Positions 23,518 through 30,755 of a stretch of 64,000 nucleotides of DNA are shown here, piece after piece. This DNA is from Lichenicoccus sp965213775 (GTDB taxonomy: Bacteria; Pseudomonadota; Alphaproteobacteria; Acetobacterales; Acetobacteraceae). The position numbers and the translations under genes are program-made. Position 1 is the first letter of the stretch. Each line of letters begins with the position of its first letter. Under the pieces are notes generated by a model. The model was not told the DNA's origin, searched no databases, and saw nothing but the letters and a program-made list of their open reading frames with translations. The stretch is from contig CBDCAC010000001.1 in NCBI GenBank assembly GCA_965213775.1, forward strand, positions 62,001-126,000, in the 5' to 3' direction.

Positions 23518-25059
23518 TCAGGCCTGCAGCGGCCGGTGCTGTCCGATCTGCTTGATGTCGTGGAAGGCGAGACCGGCGTTCTGCTCGGCCGCGCGGCGCA
23601 TCATGAAGGGCGAGCTGGCCAGGAACACCGGGTCGCCGTCGACGTCGTCGGCCATCGCGCTGCGGTTGGACGCGACGAAGGCCTCCAGCCCGGCGCGGTC
23701 GCCCGCCACCCAGCGGGCCAGCACGAACGGCGTCGACTCGAAGCCGATCGCGACGCCGTACTCGCCGCGCAGGCGCGCCTGCAGCACGTCGAGCTGCAGC
23801 GTGCCGACCACGCCGACGATCGGCGGCGCGCCGTCCTGCGGCCGGAACAGCTGCACCACCCCCTCCTCGGCCAGCTCGGTCAGCGCCTGTCGCAGCTTCT
23901 TGGCCTTCATCGCGTCGTCCAGCCGCACCCGGCGCAGGATCTCGGGCGCGAAGTGCGGCACGCCGGTGAAGTTCAGCGCCTCGTGCTCGCTCAGCGTGTC
24001 GCCGATGCGCAGCACGCCGTGGTTGGGGATGCCGACCACGTCGCCGGCGAACGCCTCCTCGGCCAGCTGGCGGTCGCGGGCGAAGAAGAATTGCGGCGTC
24101 TGCAGCGCGAACTGCTTGCCGGTTCGCACGTGGCGCAGCCGCATCCCGCGCGTCAGCCGCCCCGAGCAGATGCGGGCGAAGGCCATGCGGTCGCGATGGT
24201 TGGGGTCCATGTTGGCCTGGATCTTGAACACCAGCGCGGTCAGGCCGGGCTCGGCGGCCTGCACCAGCCGCGTATCCGCCGCCTGGGCGCGCGGCGGGGG
24301 GCCGAAATCCGCCAGCGCGTCGAGCAGGTCCAGCACCCCGATCTCGCGTATCGCGCTGCCGAAGAACACCGGCGTCAGGTGGCCCGCATCGAAGGCGTGG
24401 CGGTCGAACTCCGGCAGCGCCGCCGCGACCAGCTCGAGCTCCTCGCCGAGCGCCTGCAGGCGCGGATCGGATTGCAGCAGCTCCGCCGTCAGTCGCAGCA
24501 CGCGCGCACGCACGTCGTAGGTGCCGGCGAACGCGGCGGCGCGCCCCACCGGCCAGGTCGCCGGCGCGGTGTCCAGCGCCAGCGCGCCGCCGACCTCGTC
24601 GAGCAGTGCGAACGGATCCTGCGCCTCGCGGTCCATCTTGTTGACGAAGGTGATGATCGGGATGTCGCGCAGCCGGCAGATCTCGAACAGCTTGCGGGTG
24701 CGCGCCTCGATGCCGCGGGCGGCGTCGATCACCATCACCGCGCAATCCACCGCGGTCAGGGTTCGGTAGGTGTCCTCGGAGAAGTCCTCGTGGCCGGGCG
24801 TGTCGAGCAGGTTGAAGATGCAGCCGCCGTACTCGAACGTCATCACCGAGGTGACCACCGAGATGCCGCGCTCGCGCTCGATGCCCATCCAGTCCGAGCG
24901 GGTGCGCCGCCGCTCGCCCTTGGCGCGCACGTTGCCGGCGAGCTGGATCGCGCCGCCCGCGCGCAGCAGGCGCTCGGTCAGCGTGGTCTTGCCGGCATCT
25001 GGGTGCGAGATGATCGCGAACGTGCGGCGGCGCGCGATCTCGGCGGCGATTTCGGTCAT
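23518..25059 (-). CDS. prfC: peptide chain release factor 3
   Basis: RF3 is a GTPase that recycles RF1/RF2 from the ribosome after termination. The 513-residue product has the G domain with SHPDAGKTT (18-26), DTPGHEDFSED and NKMDRE, followed by the EF-Tu-like beta barrel and the RF3-specific C-terminal domain (VVGTLQLDVLQARL, FESTPFVLARWV). Length is normal. It lies 30 bases downstream of rpsD on the same strand and may be read through from the rpsD promoter. The Shine-Dalgarno sequence is weak. Confidence 0.95.
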   Translation of the reverse strand: MTEIAAEIARRRTFAIISHPDAGKTTLTERLLRAGGAIQLAGNVRAKGERRRTRSDWMGIERERGISVVTSVMTFEYGGCIFNLLDTPGHEDFSEDTYRTLTAVDCAVMVIDAARGIEARTRKLFEICRLRDIPIITFVNKMDREAQDPFALLDEVGGALALDTAPATWPVGRAAAFAGTYDVRARVLRLTAELLQSDPRLQALGEELELVAAALPEFDRHAFDAGHLTPVFFGSAIREIGVLDLLDALADFGPPPRAQAADTRLVQAAEPGLTALVFKIQANMDPNHRDRMAFARICSGRLTRGMRLRHVRTGKQFALQTPQFFFARDRQLAEEAFAGDVVGIPNHGVLRIGDTLSEHEALNFTGVPHFAPEILRRVRLDDAMKAKKLRQALTELAEEGVVQLFRPQDGAPPIVGVVGTLQLDVLQARLRGEYGVAIGFESTPFVLARWVAGDRAGLEAFVASNRSAMADDVDGDPVFLASSPFMMRRAAEQNAGLAFHDIKQIGQHRPLQA

Positions 25060-25089
25060 GCGCGGCGCGTCGGGGGCCGCCTTCCCGGC

Positions 25090-25707
25090 TCAGCGCGAGT
25101 AGAACTCGACCACCAGGTTCGGCTCCATCGTCACCGGGTAGGGCACGTCGGTGAGCTTGGGCGAGCGGGCGAAGCGGCCCTTCATCTGGCGATGATCGAC
25201 CTCGAGATATTCCGGCACGTCGCGCTCGGCGTTCTGTGCGGCGTCGAGCACCATGGCGAGCTGCTTGGATTTCTCGCGCACCTCGACCACGTCGTTGTCG
25301 CGCACCAGGAAGGAGGGGATGTTGACCTTGCGGCCGTTCACCGTGACGTGGCCGTGATTGACGAACTGGCGCGAGGCGAATGGCGTGAGGGCGAACTTGA
25401 GGCGGTAGATCACCGCGTCGAGCCGTCGCTCCAGCAGGTCGATGAGGTTCTCCGAGGTGTCGCCCTTGCGGCGCACCGCCTCCTCGTAATACTTGCGGAA
25501 CTGCTTCTCGCTGATGTTGCCGTAGTAGAACTTCAGCTTTTGCTTGGCCATCAGCTGCACCGAGAAGTCCGACGGCTTCTGCTTGCGCCGCTGGCCGTGC
25601 TGGCCGGGACCGTAATCCCGCTTGTTGATCGGGGACTTGGCGCGTCCCCAGAGGTTGACGCCGAGGCGGCGATTGACCTTGTACTTGCTCTCGAGGCGCT
25701 TGCTCAC
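25090..25707 (-). CDS. rpsD: 30S ribosomal protein S4
   Basis: S4 nucleates 30S assembly by binding the 5' domain of 16S rRNA. The product is exactly 205 residues, the family norm, with the S4 N-terminal block (SKRLESKYKVNRRLGVNLWG) and the S4 RNA-binding domain (RRLDAVIYRLKFA, then SRQFVNHGHVTVNG). It lacks the N-terminal zinc cysteines, so it is the zinc-free form. The GTG start at 25707 has GAAGGAAGG upstream. A near-consensus promoter lies about 180 bases upstream. Confidence 0.97.
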   Translation of the reverse strand: MSKRLESKYKVNRRLGVNLWGRAKSPINKRDYGPGQHGQRRKQKPSDFSVQLMAKQKLKFYYGNISEKQFRKYYEEAVRRKGDTSENLIDLLERRLDAVIYRLKFALTPFASRQFVNHGHVTVNGRKVNIPSFLVRDNDVVEVREKSKQLAMVLDAAQNAERDVPEYLEVDHRQMKGRFARSPKLTDVPYPVTMEPNLVVEFYSR

Positions 25708-25880
25708 GGCAAACCCTTCCTTCTCCCGCGCGATCTTCGGACCGTTTGCGGCTTTGTTGCACCGGTAGGCCCCGACCGAGCTGGTCGCGACGGGCGCGGT
25801 CCGTATCGCCGTCCTGCCGCCGGAGCCGAGGCTCGGGACGTGACAGGTCGGCCGGAACCGTCCACGTTCCCGGCAGTAGC
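25708..25880 (-). other. long rpsD 5' leader (possible autoregulatory region)
   Basis: If transcription starts from the promoter at 25886-25914, the rpsD mRNA has a leader of roughly 170 bases. Long leaders in front of ribosomal protein genes often fold to bind their own product; S4 autoregulates in E. coli and Bacillus. I cannot identify a specific known S4 leader fold by eye. No gene is seen between here and the araC-type start at 26038. Confidence 0.3.
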
Positions 25881-25885
25881 GGCGG

Positions 25886-25914
25886 CCTATAGGGAGATCG
25901 CGCGGCCCTGTCAA
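25886..25914 (-). promoter_or_regulatory. sigma-70 promoter of rpsD
   Basis: On the minus strand a perfect TTGACA (25914-25909) is followed after exactly 17 bases by TATAGG (25891-25886). This is the best housekeeping promoter in the window and is oriented towards rpsD. It lies in the divergent gap between rpsD and the AraC-type regulator gene. Confidence 0.75.
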
Positions 25915-26037
25915 TCGAGCGCCGGCAGGCCCCAGGACGTGCGCGATATCGGTGCTGGCGGGCCGGGGCCTGCGGTCGCTATGATGATACCCGACGGCCG
26001 GCGGCAGATCCGGCGCCTGGGAGGTTCGGCGGCTCGG

Positions 26038-26943
26038 ATGCGTCTGTATCGCGAGGTGGTGCGGCTTGCGCCGGGACAGTCCTTCAAGGCCTGGTCGCAC
26101 GGCTGCCCGCACGGGAGCGTCAAGTGGCACTTCCATCCCGAGTACGAGGTCCATCTCGTCACCGCGACCTCGGGCCGCGTCTTCGTGGGCGACCATGTCG
26201 GCCGCTTCTCGCCCGGGCACCTCGCCTTCCTCGGCCCGAACCTGCCGCATAACTGGGTCAGCGACCTCGCCGCCGGGGAGAGCGTGCCGCAGCGCGGGCT
26301 GGTGGTGCAGTTCCCGGACGCCTTCATCCGCCGCTGCATCGATGCCTTCCCCGAGCTGCGTTCGCTGGACGCGGTGCTGCAGGAGAGCCTCGGCGGACTG
26401 CAGTACGCCCTCGACGCGGGTGCCGCGGCGCTGGGGCCGATGACCGCGCTGCAGACCGCGCGGGGTGCCGCGGGGCTCGCCGCGTTCTTCGGCCTGATGC
26501 GCATCCTCAGCACGAGCACGCAGCGCCGGCGCCTGGCCAGCGCGCACTACCAGCCGCGTGCGCGCGACGACGGGCACGCGGCGCTGGAGCACGTGCTGCT
26601 GCATATCGAGCGCAACCTCGCCGGCGTGCTGCGCGAGAGCGAGATGGCGGCGCTGAGCGGCTACAGCCAGAGCAGCTTCTCGCGCGCCTTCCAGCGCCAG
26701 GTCGGGCAGCCGTTCGTGCGCTACGTCAACGAGAAGCGGATCGCGCGGTCGTGCGACCTGATGCGGCACACCGATCGCGGCATCGCCGAGATCTGCTTCA
26801 CGGTCGGCTTCAACAACGTCTCGAACTTCAACCGGCAATTCCTGTTGCATCGTGGGACGACGCCGTCGGCGTGGCGCCGCGCCGTCCGGCAGCCCCGCGT
26901 CCAGGGCGAGACCGATCCGCAGGGCCGCTGCCGGGCCGCCTGA
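26038..26943 (+). CDS. AraC-family transcriptional regulator with N-terminal cupin
   Basis: The 301-residue protein has an N-terminal sugar-binding cupin-like domain (VKWHFHPEYEVHLVTATSGR, GPNLPHNWVSD) and two C-terminal helix-turn-helix units (MAALSGYSQSSFSRAFQRQ, then IAEICFTVGFNNVSNFNRQF). It sits directly upstream of and codirectional with a zinc dehydrogenase and an SDR, so it probably senses their polyol or sugar substrate and activates them. The ATG at 26038 matches the usual family start (MRLYREVVRL); ATGs at 25981/25984 would add 18-19 residues. Confidence 0.85.
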   Translation: MRLYREVVRLAPGQSFKAWSHGCPHGSVKWHFHPEYEVHLVTATSGRVFVGDHVGRFSPGHLAFLGPNLPHNWVSDLAAGESVPQRGLVVQFPDAFIRRCIDAFPELRSLDAVLQESLGGLQYALDAGAAALGPMTALQTARGAAGLAAFFGLMRILSTSTQRRRLASAHYQPRARDDGHAALEHVLLHIERNLAGVLRESEMAALSGYSQSSFSRAFQRQVGQPFVRYVNEKRIARSCDLMRHTDRGIAEICFTVGFNNVSNFNRQFLLHRGTTPSAWRRAVRQPRVQGETDPQGRCRAA

Positions 26944-26976
26944 CACGACACCCAAGACAGAGAGAGGATGCTTCCA

Positions 26977-28086
26977 ATGTCCGGCTCCAACACCCGCATG
27001 ACCGCCATCGTCTGCCACGGTCCGGAGGATTACCGGGTCAGCGACGTGCCGCGTCCGAGTGCGGGTCCGCGCGAGGCGGTGATCCGCATCGCGTCGTGCG
27101 GCATCTGCGCCAGCGACTGCAAGTGCTGGCAGGGTGCGAAGATGTTCTGGGGCCAGGAGCCCGGCACCGGCTGGGTCAAGCCGCCGGTGATCCCGGGCCA
27201 CGAGTTCTACGGCGTGATCGAGGAGCTCGGCGAAGGGGCGGAGGCGCATTTCGGCGTCAAGCCCGGGCAGCGCGTCATCGCCGAGCAGATCGTGCCCTGC
27301 GACAAGTGCCACTACTGCCGCACCGGCTCGTACTGGATGTGCGAGGTGCACAACATCTTCGGCTTCCAGCGCGAGGTGGCCGACGGCGGCATGTCGGAAT
27401 ACATGCGCCTGCCCTCGACCTCGCGCGTGCACGTGATCCCCGACGAGATGCCGCTCAACGACGCGTCGATCATCGAGCCGCTCTCGTGCGCGATCCATAC
27501 CGTGCAGCGCGGCGAGATCCAGCTCGCCGACGTGGTGGTGCTGGCCGGCGCCGGGCCGATCGGGCTGATGATGGTCCAGGTGCTCAAGCTCAAGACGCCG
27601 CGCAAGCTGATCGTGATCGACATGTCCGACGAGCGCCTGGCACTCGCGCGACGCTACGGTGCGGACGTGACCATCAACCCCGGCACCCAGGATCCGGCCG
27701 CGATCGTGATGGGGCTGACCGGCAATTACGGCTGCGACGTCTATATCGAGGCCACCGGATCGCCCGGCGGCGTCACCCAGGGCCTCGGGCTGATACGCAA
27801 GCTCGGCCGCTTCGTCGAGTTCTCGGTGTTCGGCAAGGAGACCTCGGTCGACTGGTCGATCATCGGCGACCGCAAGGAGCTCGACGTGCGCGGCGTGCAT
27901 CTCGGCCCCTACTGCTATCCGATCGCGATCGACCTGCTGACGCGCGGCCTGGTCACCTCCGACGGCATCGTCACCCACGAGTACGACCTGAACGACTGGG
28001 ACACGGCGATCCGCATGGCCAACGGCATGGACAGCATCAAGGTGCTGATGACCCCGGGCTCGACCCGGAACGGCGCGATCGTCTAG
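26977..28086 (+). CDS. zinc-dependent medium-chain dehydrogenase (polyol dehydrogenase-like)
   Basis: This NAD(P)-dependent MDR enzyme has the catalytic zinc ligands Cys41 (CGICASDC) and His75-Glu76 (GHEFYG), and four structural zinc cysteines at 108, 111, 114 and 122. The Rossmann motif is GAGPIGLMMVQVLK. Overall it resembles erythritol/L-threitol and sorbitol-type dehydrogenases; the substrate is inferred from that and from the AraC and SDR neighbours. The ATG at 26977 is chosen because AGAGAGG sits nine bases upstream, whereas an ATG at 26968 directly abuts it. Confidence 0.88.
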   Translation: MSGSNTRMTAIVCHGPEDYRVSDVPRPSAGPREAVIRIASCGICASDCKCWQGAKMFWGQEPGTGWVKPPVIPGHEFYGVIEELGEGAEAHFGVKPGQRVIAEQIVPCDKCHYCRTGSYWMCEVHNIFGFQREVADGGMSEYMRLPSTSRVHVIPDEMPLNDASIIEPLSCAIHTVQRGEIQLADVVVLAGAGPIGLMMVQVLKLKTPRKLIVIDMSDERLALARRYGADVTINPGTQDPAAIVMGLTGNYGCDVYIEATGSPGGVTQGLGLIRKLGRFVEFSVFGKETSVDWSIIGDRKELDVRGVHLGPYCYPIAIDLLTRGLVTSDGIVTHEYDLNDWDTAIRMANGMDSIKVLMTPGSTRNGAIV

Positions 28087-28108
28087 CCGGCACCCGGGGG
28101 CGGCGCCG

Positions 28109-28837
28109 ATGGGCGAGTTCAGCGGCCGCCGCGCCCTGGTCACCGGCGCCGGCAAGGGCATCGGCCGGGCGGTGGTGGGGGGCCTGCGCGCCCGCGGCGC
28201 CGAGGTGGTGGCGCTGAGCCGATCGGCGGCGGACCTGGACACGCTCGCCGCCGAGACCGGCTGCGGCACCATCGCCGCCGACGTCTCCGACATGACCGCG
28301 ACGCTGGCGGCACTCGAGGCCGAGCCGGCCTTCGACCTGCTGGTGAACAATGCCGGCATCAGCCGGCTCGCCTCCTTCGTCGAGACCGCTCAGGCGGACT
28401 TCGAGGCGATCATGGCGGTGAACGTGATCGCGCCGATGCGGATCGCCCAGCATGTCGCGGCACGGCTGATCGCGGCCGGGCGGCCCGGGGCGATCGTCAA
28501 CGTGTCCAGCAACGCGGCCACCGTCGGCCTGCCCGACCATACCGCGTACTGCGCCTCGAAGGGCGCGCTCGACGCCATGACGCGGGTGATGGCGGTCGAG
28601 CTCGGACCGCACGGCATACGCACCAACAGCGTCAACCCGACCGTCACCCTCACCCCGATGGCGGCGATGGCTTGGTCGGATCCGCGCAAGGCGGCGCCGA
28701 TGCTCGGCCGCATCCCGCAGGGCCGCTTCGTGCAGCCGGTCGAGGTGGCCGACACGATCTGCTACCTGCTGGGCGAGGCGGCGGCGATGATCAACGGCGT
28801 GTGCCTGCCGGTCGATGGCGGCTTCGGCGCCGGCTGA
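28109..28837 (+). CDS. short-chain dehydrogenase/reductase (L-xylulose reductase-like)
   Basis: The 242-residue classical SDR has cofactor motif TGAGKGIG (12-19), NNAG (80-83), catalytic Ser in NVSSNAA (131-137) and YCASK (Tyr147, Lys151). SRS after strand 2 suggests NADP preference. The sequence resembles carbonyl/L-xylulose reductases. It lies 22 bases after the zinc dehydrogenase. The pair could oxidise a polyol to a ketose and reduce a second ketose, a known route for pentitols and tetritols; that assignment is inference. Confidence 0.86.
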   Translation: MGEFSGRRALVTGAGKGIGRAVVGGLRARGAEVVALSRSAADLDTLAAETGCGTIAADVSDMTATLAALEAEPAFDLLVNNAGISRLASFVETAQADFEAIMAVNVIAPMRIAQHVAARLIAAGRPGAIVNVSSNAATVGLPDHTAYCASKGALDAMTRVMAVELGPHGIRTNSVNPTVTLTPMAAMAWSDPRKAAPMLGRIPQGRFVQPVEVADTICYLLGEAAAMINGVCLPVDGGFGAG

Positions 28838-28945
28838 GCGCGGTGTCGGCGGATTTTACATCATGACGCCGCATCCCGCGGCCGCCGGCAGGGCGGCGCG
28901 CGCCTCGCGGCCTAACCATCGGGGAACAGGGTGTAATTAAACGCA

Positions 28946-28963
28946 ATCCGGATCGTTCCGGAT
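28946..28963. promoter_or_regulatory. 18-bp palindrome upstream of the PEP-CTERM gene
   Basis: ATCCGGA-tcgt-TCCGGAT is a perfect 7-base inverted repeat with a 4-base spacer. It lies three bases before the putative -24 element of the sigma-54 site. It has no T-run, so it is more like an operator than a terminator. The cognate regulator is unknown. Confidence 0.45.
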
Positions 28964-28965
28964 CA

Positions 28966-28981
28966 TGGCCTGCATCTTGCT
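28966..28981 (+). promoter_or_regulatory. candidate sigma-54 promoter of the PEP-CTERM gene
   Basis: TGGCCTGCATCTTGCT matches the consensus TGGCACG-N4-TTGCW at 10 of its 12 defined positions. The GG and GC doublets are exactly ten bases apart. The implied start near 28992 leaves a leader of about 55 bases before the GTG at 29047. RpoN control of PEP-CTERM genes is known in other exosortase-containing bacteria. Confidence 0.5.
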
Positions 28982-29046
28982 GATGACGTTTCGCCGGCGA
29001 CATCGTCCGCGCCAGAAACGTTTCTCCAGATCAGGGGCCACACGCC

Positions 29047-29751
29047 GTGAGACATCCGCTCTTCTCCACGCTCCTCCCCGCCCTCGCGCTCCTCGCGATG
29101 ACCGGCACCGCTCTCGCCGGGCCCAACCTGGTCAGCAACGGCTCGTTCGAGAGCACCAAGCTCACGACCAAGGGCAGCTTCGCCGGCAACGTCAGCGGCT
29201 GGAGCGGCGGCTCGGCGCTCACCTTCCTCGACACGCCCGGCACCGCCGACAACGGGAACTACCTCACGGTCTACGGCCCGTTCCCGACCACCAGCCCGGA
29301 CGGCGGCAACTTCGTCGAGGCCGACGGCGACCCGAGCTACAGCTCCGCGATCTCGCAGGTGCTGTCCGGCCTCACCGTGGGCACCGACTACAGCCTGACC
29401 TTCGACCAGGCGGCCGGCCAGCAGGCCGGCTTCACCGGTCCGACCACCGAGCAGTGGGCAGTCACCTTCGGCGGCGTCACCCAGCGCTCGAGCCTGTTCT
29501 CGCTGCCGCAGGGCGGCGTCGGCCCCTGGCAGCAGCAGACCATGAGCTTCCGCGCCAGTGCGGCGACGCAGACGCTCAGCTTCCTCGCCGTGGGCACGCC
29601 GAACGGCGCGCCGCCGATCTCCTTTCTCGACGGCGTCTCGGTCACGGCGGTTCCGGAGCCGGCGAGCCTGGTGCTGATGGGCACCGGCCTGCTGGCGCTG
29701 GGGGTCGTGCTGGGGCTGCGCCGTCGCGGCGCGCGCCCGGCCTCCGCCTGA
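29047..29751 (+). CDS. exported PEP-CTERM protein
   Basis: The 234-residue protein has an N-terminal signal peptide (cleavage near ALAGPN). The body begins NLVSNGSFES, typical of DUF642/choice-of-anchor carbohydrate-binding-like domains. The C-terminal sorting signal is VPEPASLVLMG, a hydrophobic helix and RRRGAR. PEP-CTERM proteins are anchored and then cleaved by exosortase (EpsH/XrtA family), often with exopolysaccharide production. No exosortase gene is in the window. The GTG start has AGGGG upstream. A sigma-54-like site lies 66-81 bases before the start. Confidence 0.88.
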   Translation: MRHPLFSTLLPALALLAMTGTALAGPNLVSNGSFESTKLTTKGSFAGNVSGWSGGSALTFLDTPGTADNGNYLTVYGPFPTTSPDGGNFVEADGDPSYSSAISQVLSGLTVGTDYSLTFDQAAGQQAGFTGPTTEQWAVTFGGVTQRSSLFSLPQGGVGPWQQQTMSFRASAATQTLSFLAVGTPNGAPPISFLDGVSVTAVPEPASLVLMGTGLLALGVVLGLRRRGARPASA

Positions 29752-29795
29752 CCGGTCGCGGCCGCGCCGACCGCCCGCCTTGAAGGACGACAGCC

Positions 29796-30644
29796 TTGAC
29801 CCAGCTCCTGCACCAGCCGCAGCTGCACGCGTTCCTGATCGAGATGCTGCGGCTGTGCGTCTGGCTGTCGCTGCTCGCGGTGATCTTCCTGCCGCTGGAA
29901 CGGCTGTTCGCGCTGCATCCGCAGAACATCCTCCGCCCCGCGATCGGCGTCGACCTGTGCTACTACTTCCTCAGCAGCCTGCTGCCGGGGCTGATGCTGT
30001 CGGTGCCGCTGTCGCTGGTCGCCTGGGGCGCGCATCGCCTGGTCCCGGCCGGGCTGCACGAGGCGGTGGCGGCCTGGCCGTTCTGGCTGCGCGCCGCGAC
30101 CGCGCTGGTGGTCGGCGAGATCGGCTTCTACTGGGGTCATCGCTGGAGCCACGAGATCCCGCTGCTGTGGCGCTTCCACTGCATCCATCATGGCGCCGGG
30201 CAGATGGACTTCATGGTCCATACCCGCGCCCATCCGGTCGACATGGTGTTCACCCGACTGGTCGGGCTGGTGCCGCTCTACGTGCTCGGACTGGCCAACC
30301 CGACCAGCGCCTCGGGCAGCCTGGTGCCGCTGCTGATCACGCTGCTCGCCACGCTGTGGGGCTTCTTCATCCATGCCAACCTGCGCTGGCGGCTGGGCCC
30401 GGCGGAGTGGCTGATCGCGACCCCGGCCTTCCACCATTGGCACCACACCCTGACCGGCCCGATCGACCGCAACTACGCCGCCATGCTGCCCTGGCTGGAC
30501 CGGATCTTCGGCACCCACCACCTGCCGCGCGACCAGTGGCCGGCCGGCTACGGCATCGAGGCCGGGATGCCGCCGCGGCTCGGGCAGCAGCTGGTCCATC
30601 CCTTCCGCGTGTCCACGGCGACGCCACCGACGGCATTGCCCTGA
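29796..30644 (+). CDS. sterol desaturase / fatty acid hydroxylase superfamily protein
   Basis: This integral-membrane di-iron oxygenase (282 aa) has four or more hydrophobic helices and the three histidine boxes: HRWSHE (115-120), HCIHH (128-132) and HHWHH (213-217), with HTRAHP at 142-147. Family members hydroxylate or desaturate sterols, hopanoids, carotenoids or fatty acids; which one applies here is not determinable. The TTG start at 29796 is supported by GAAGGA upstream. The gene starts 44 bases after the PEP-CTERM gene and could be cotranscribed with it. Confidence 0.85.
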   Translation: MTQLLHQPQLHAFLIEMLRLCVWLSLLAVIFLPLERLFALHPQNILRPAIGVDLCYYFLSSLLPGLMLSVPLSLVAWGAHRLVPAGLHEAVAAWPFWLRAATALVVGEIGFYWGHRWSHEIPLLWRFHCIHHGAGQMDFMVHTRAHPVDMVFTRLVGLVPLYVLGLANPTSASGSLVPLLITLLATLWGFFIHANLRWRLGPAEWLIATPAFHHWHHTLTGPIDRNYAAMLPWLDRIFGTHHLPRDQWPAGYGIEAGMPPRLGQQLVHPFRVSTATPPTALP

Positions 30645-30755
30645 CGCGTCCGGAACGGCGGGCGGGGATATCGCCCGGAGTCGCGCCCGTCTAAAAAAGC
30701 GTACGGAGGCGCGTCCTCTGATAGGATCGCGGCGGGTCCCGGGGGAGACAGATCG

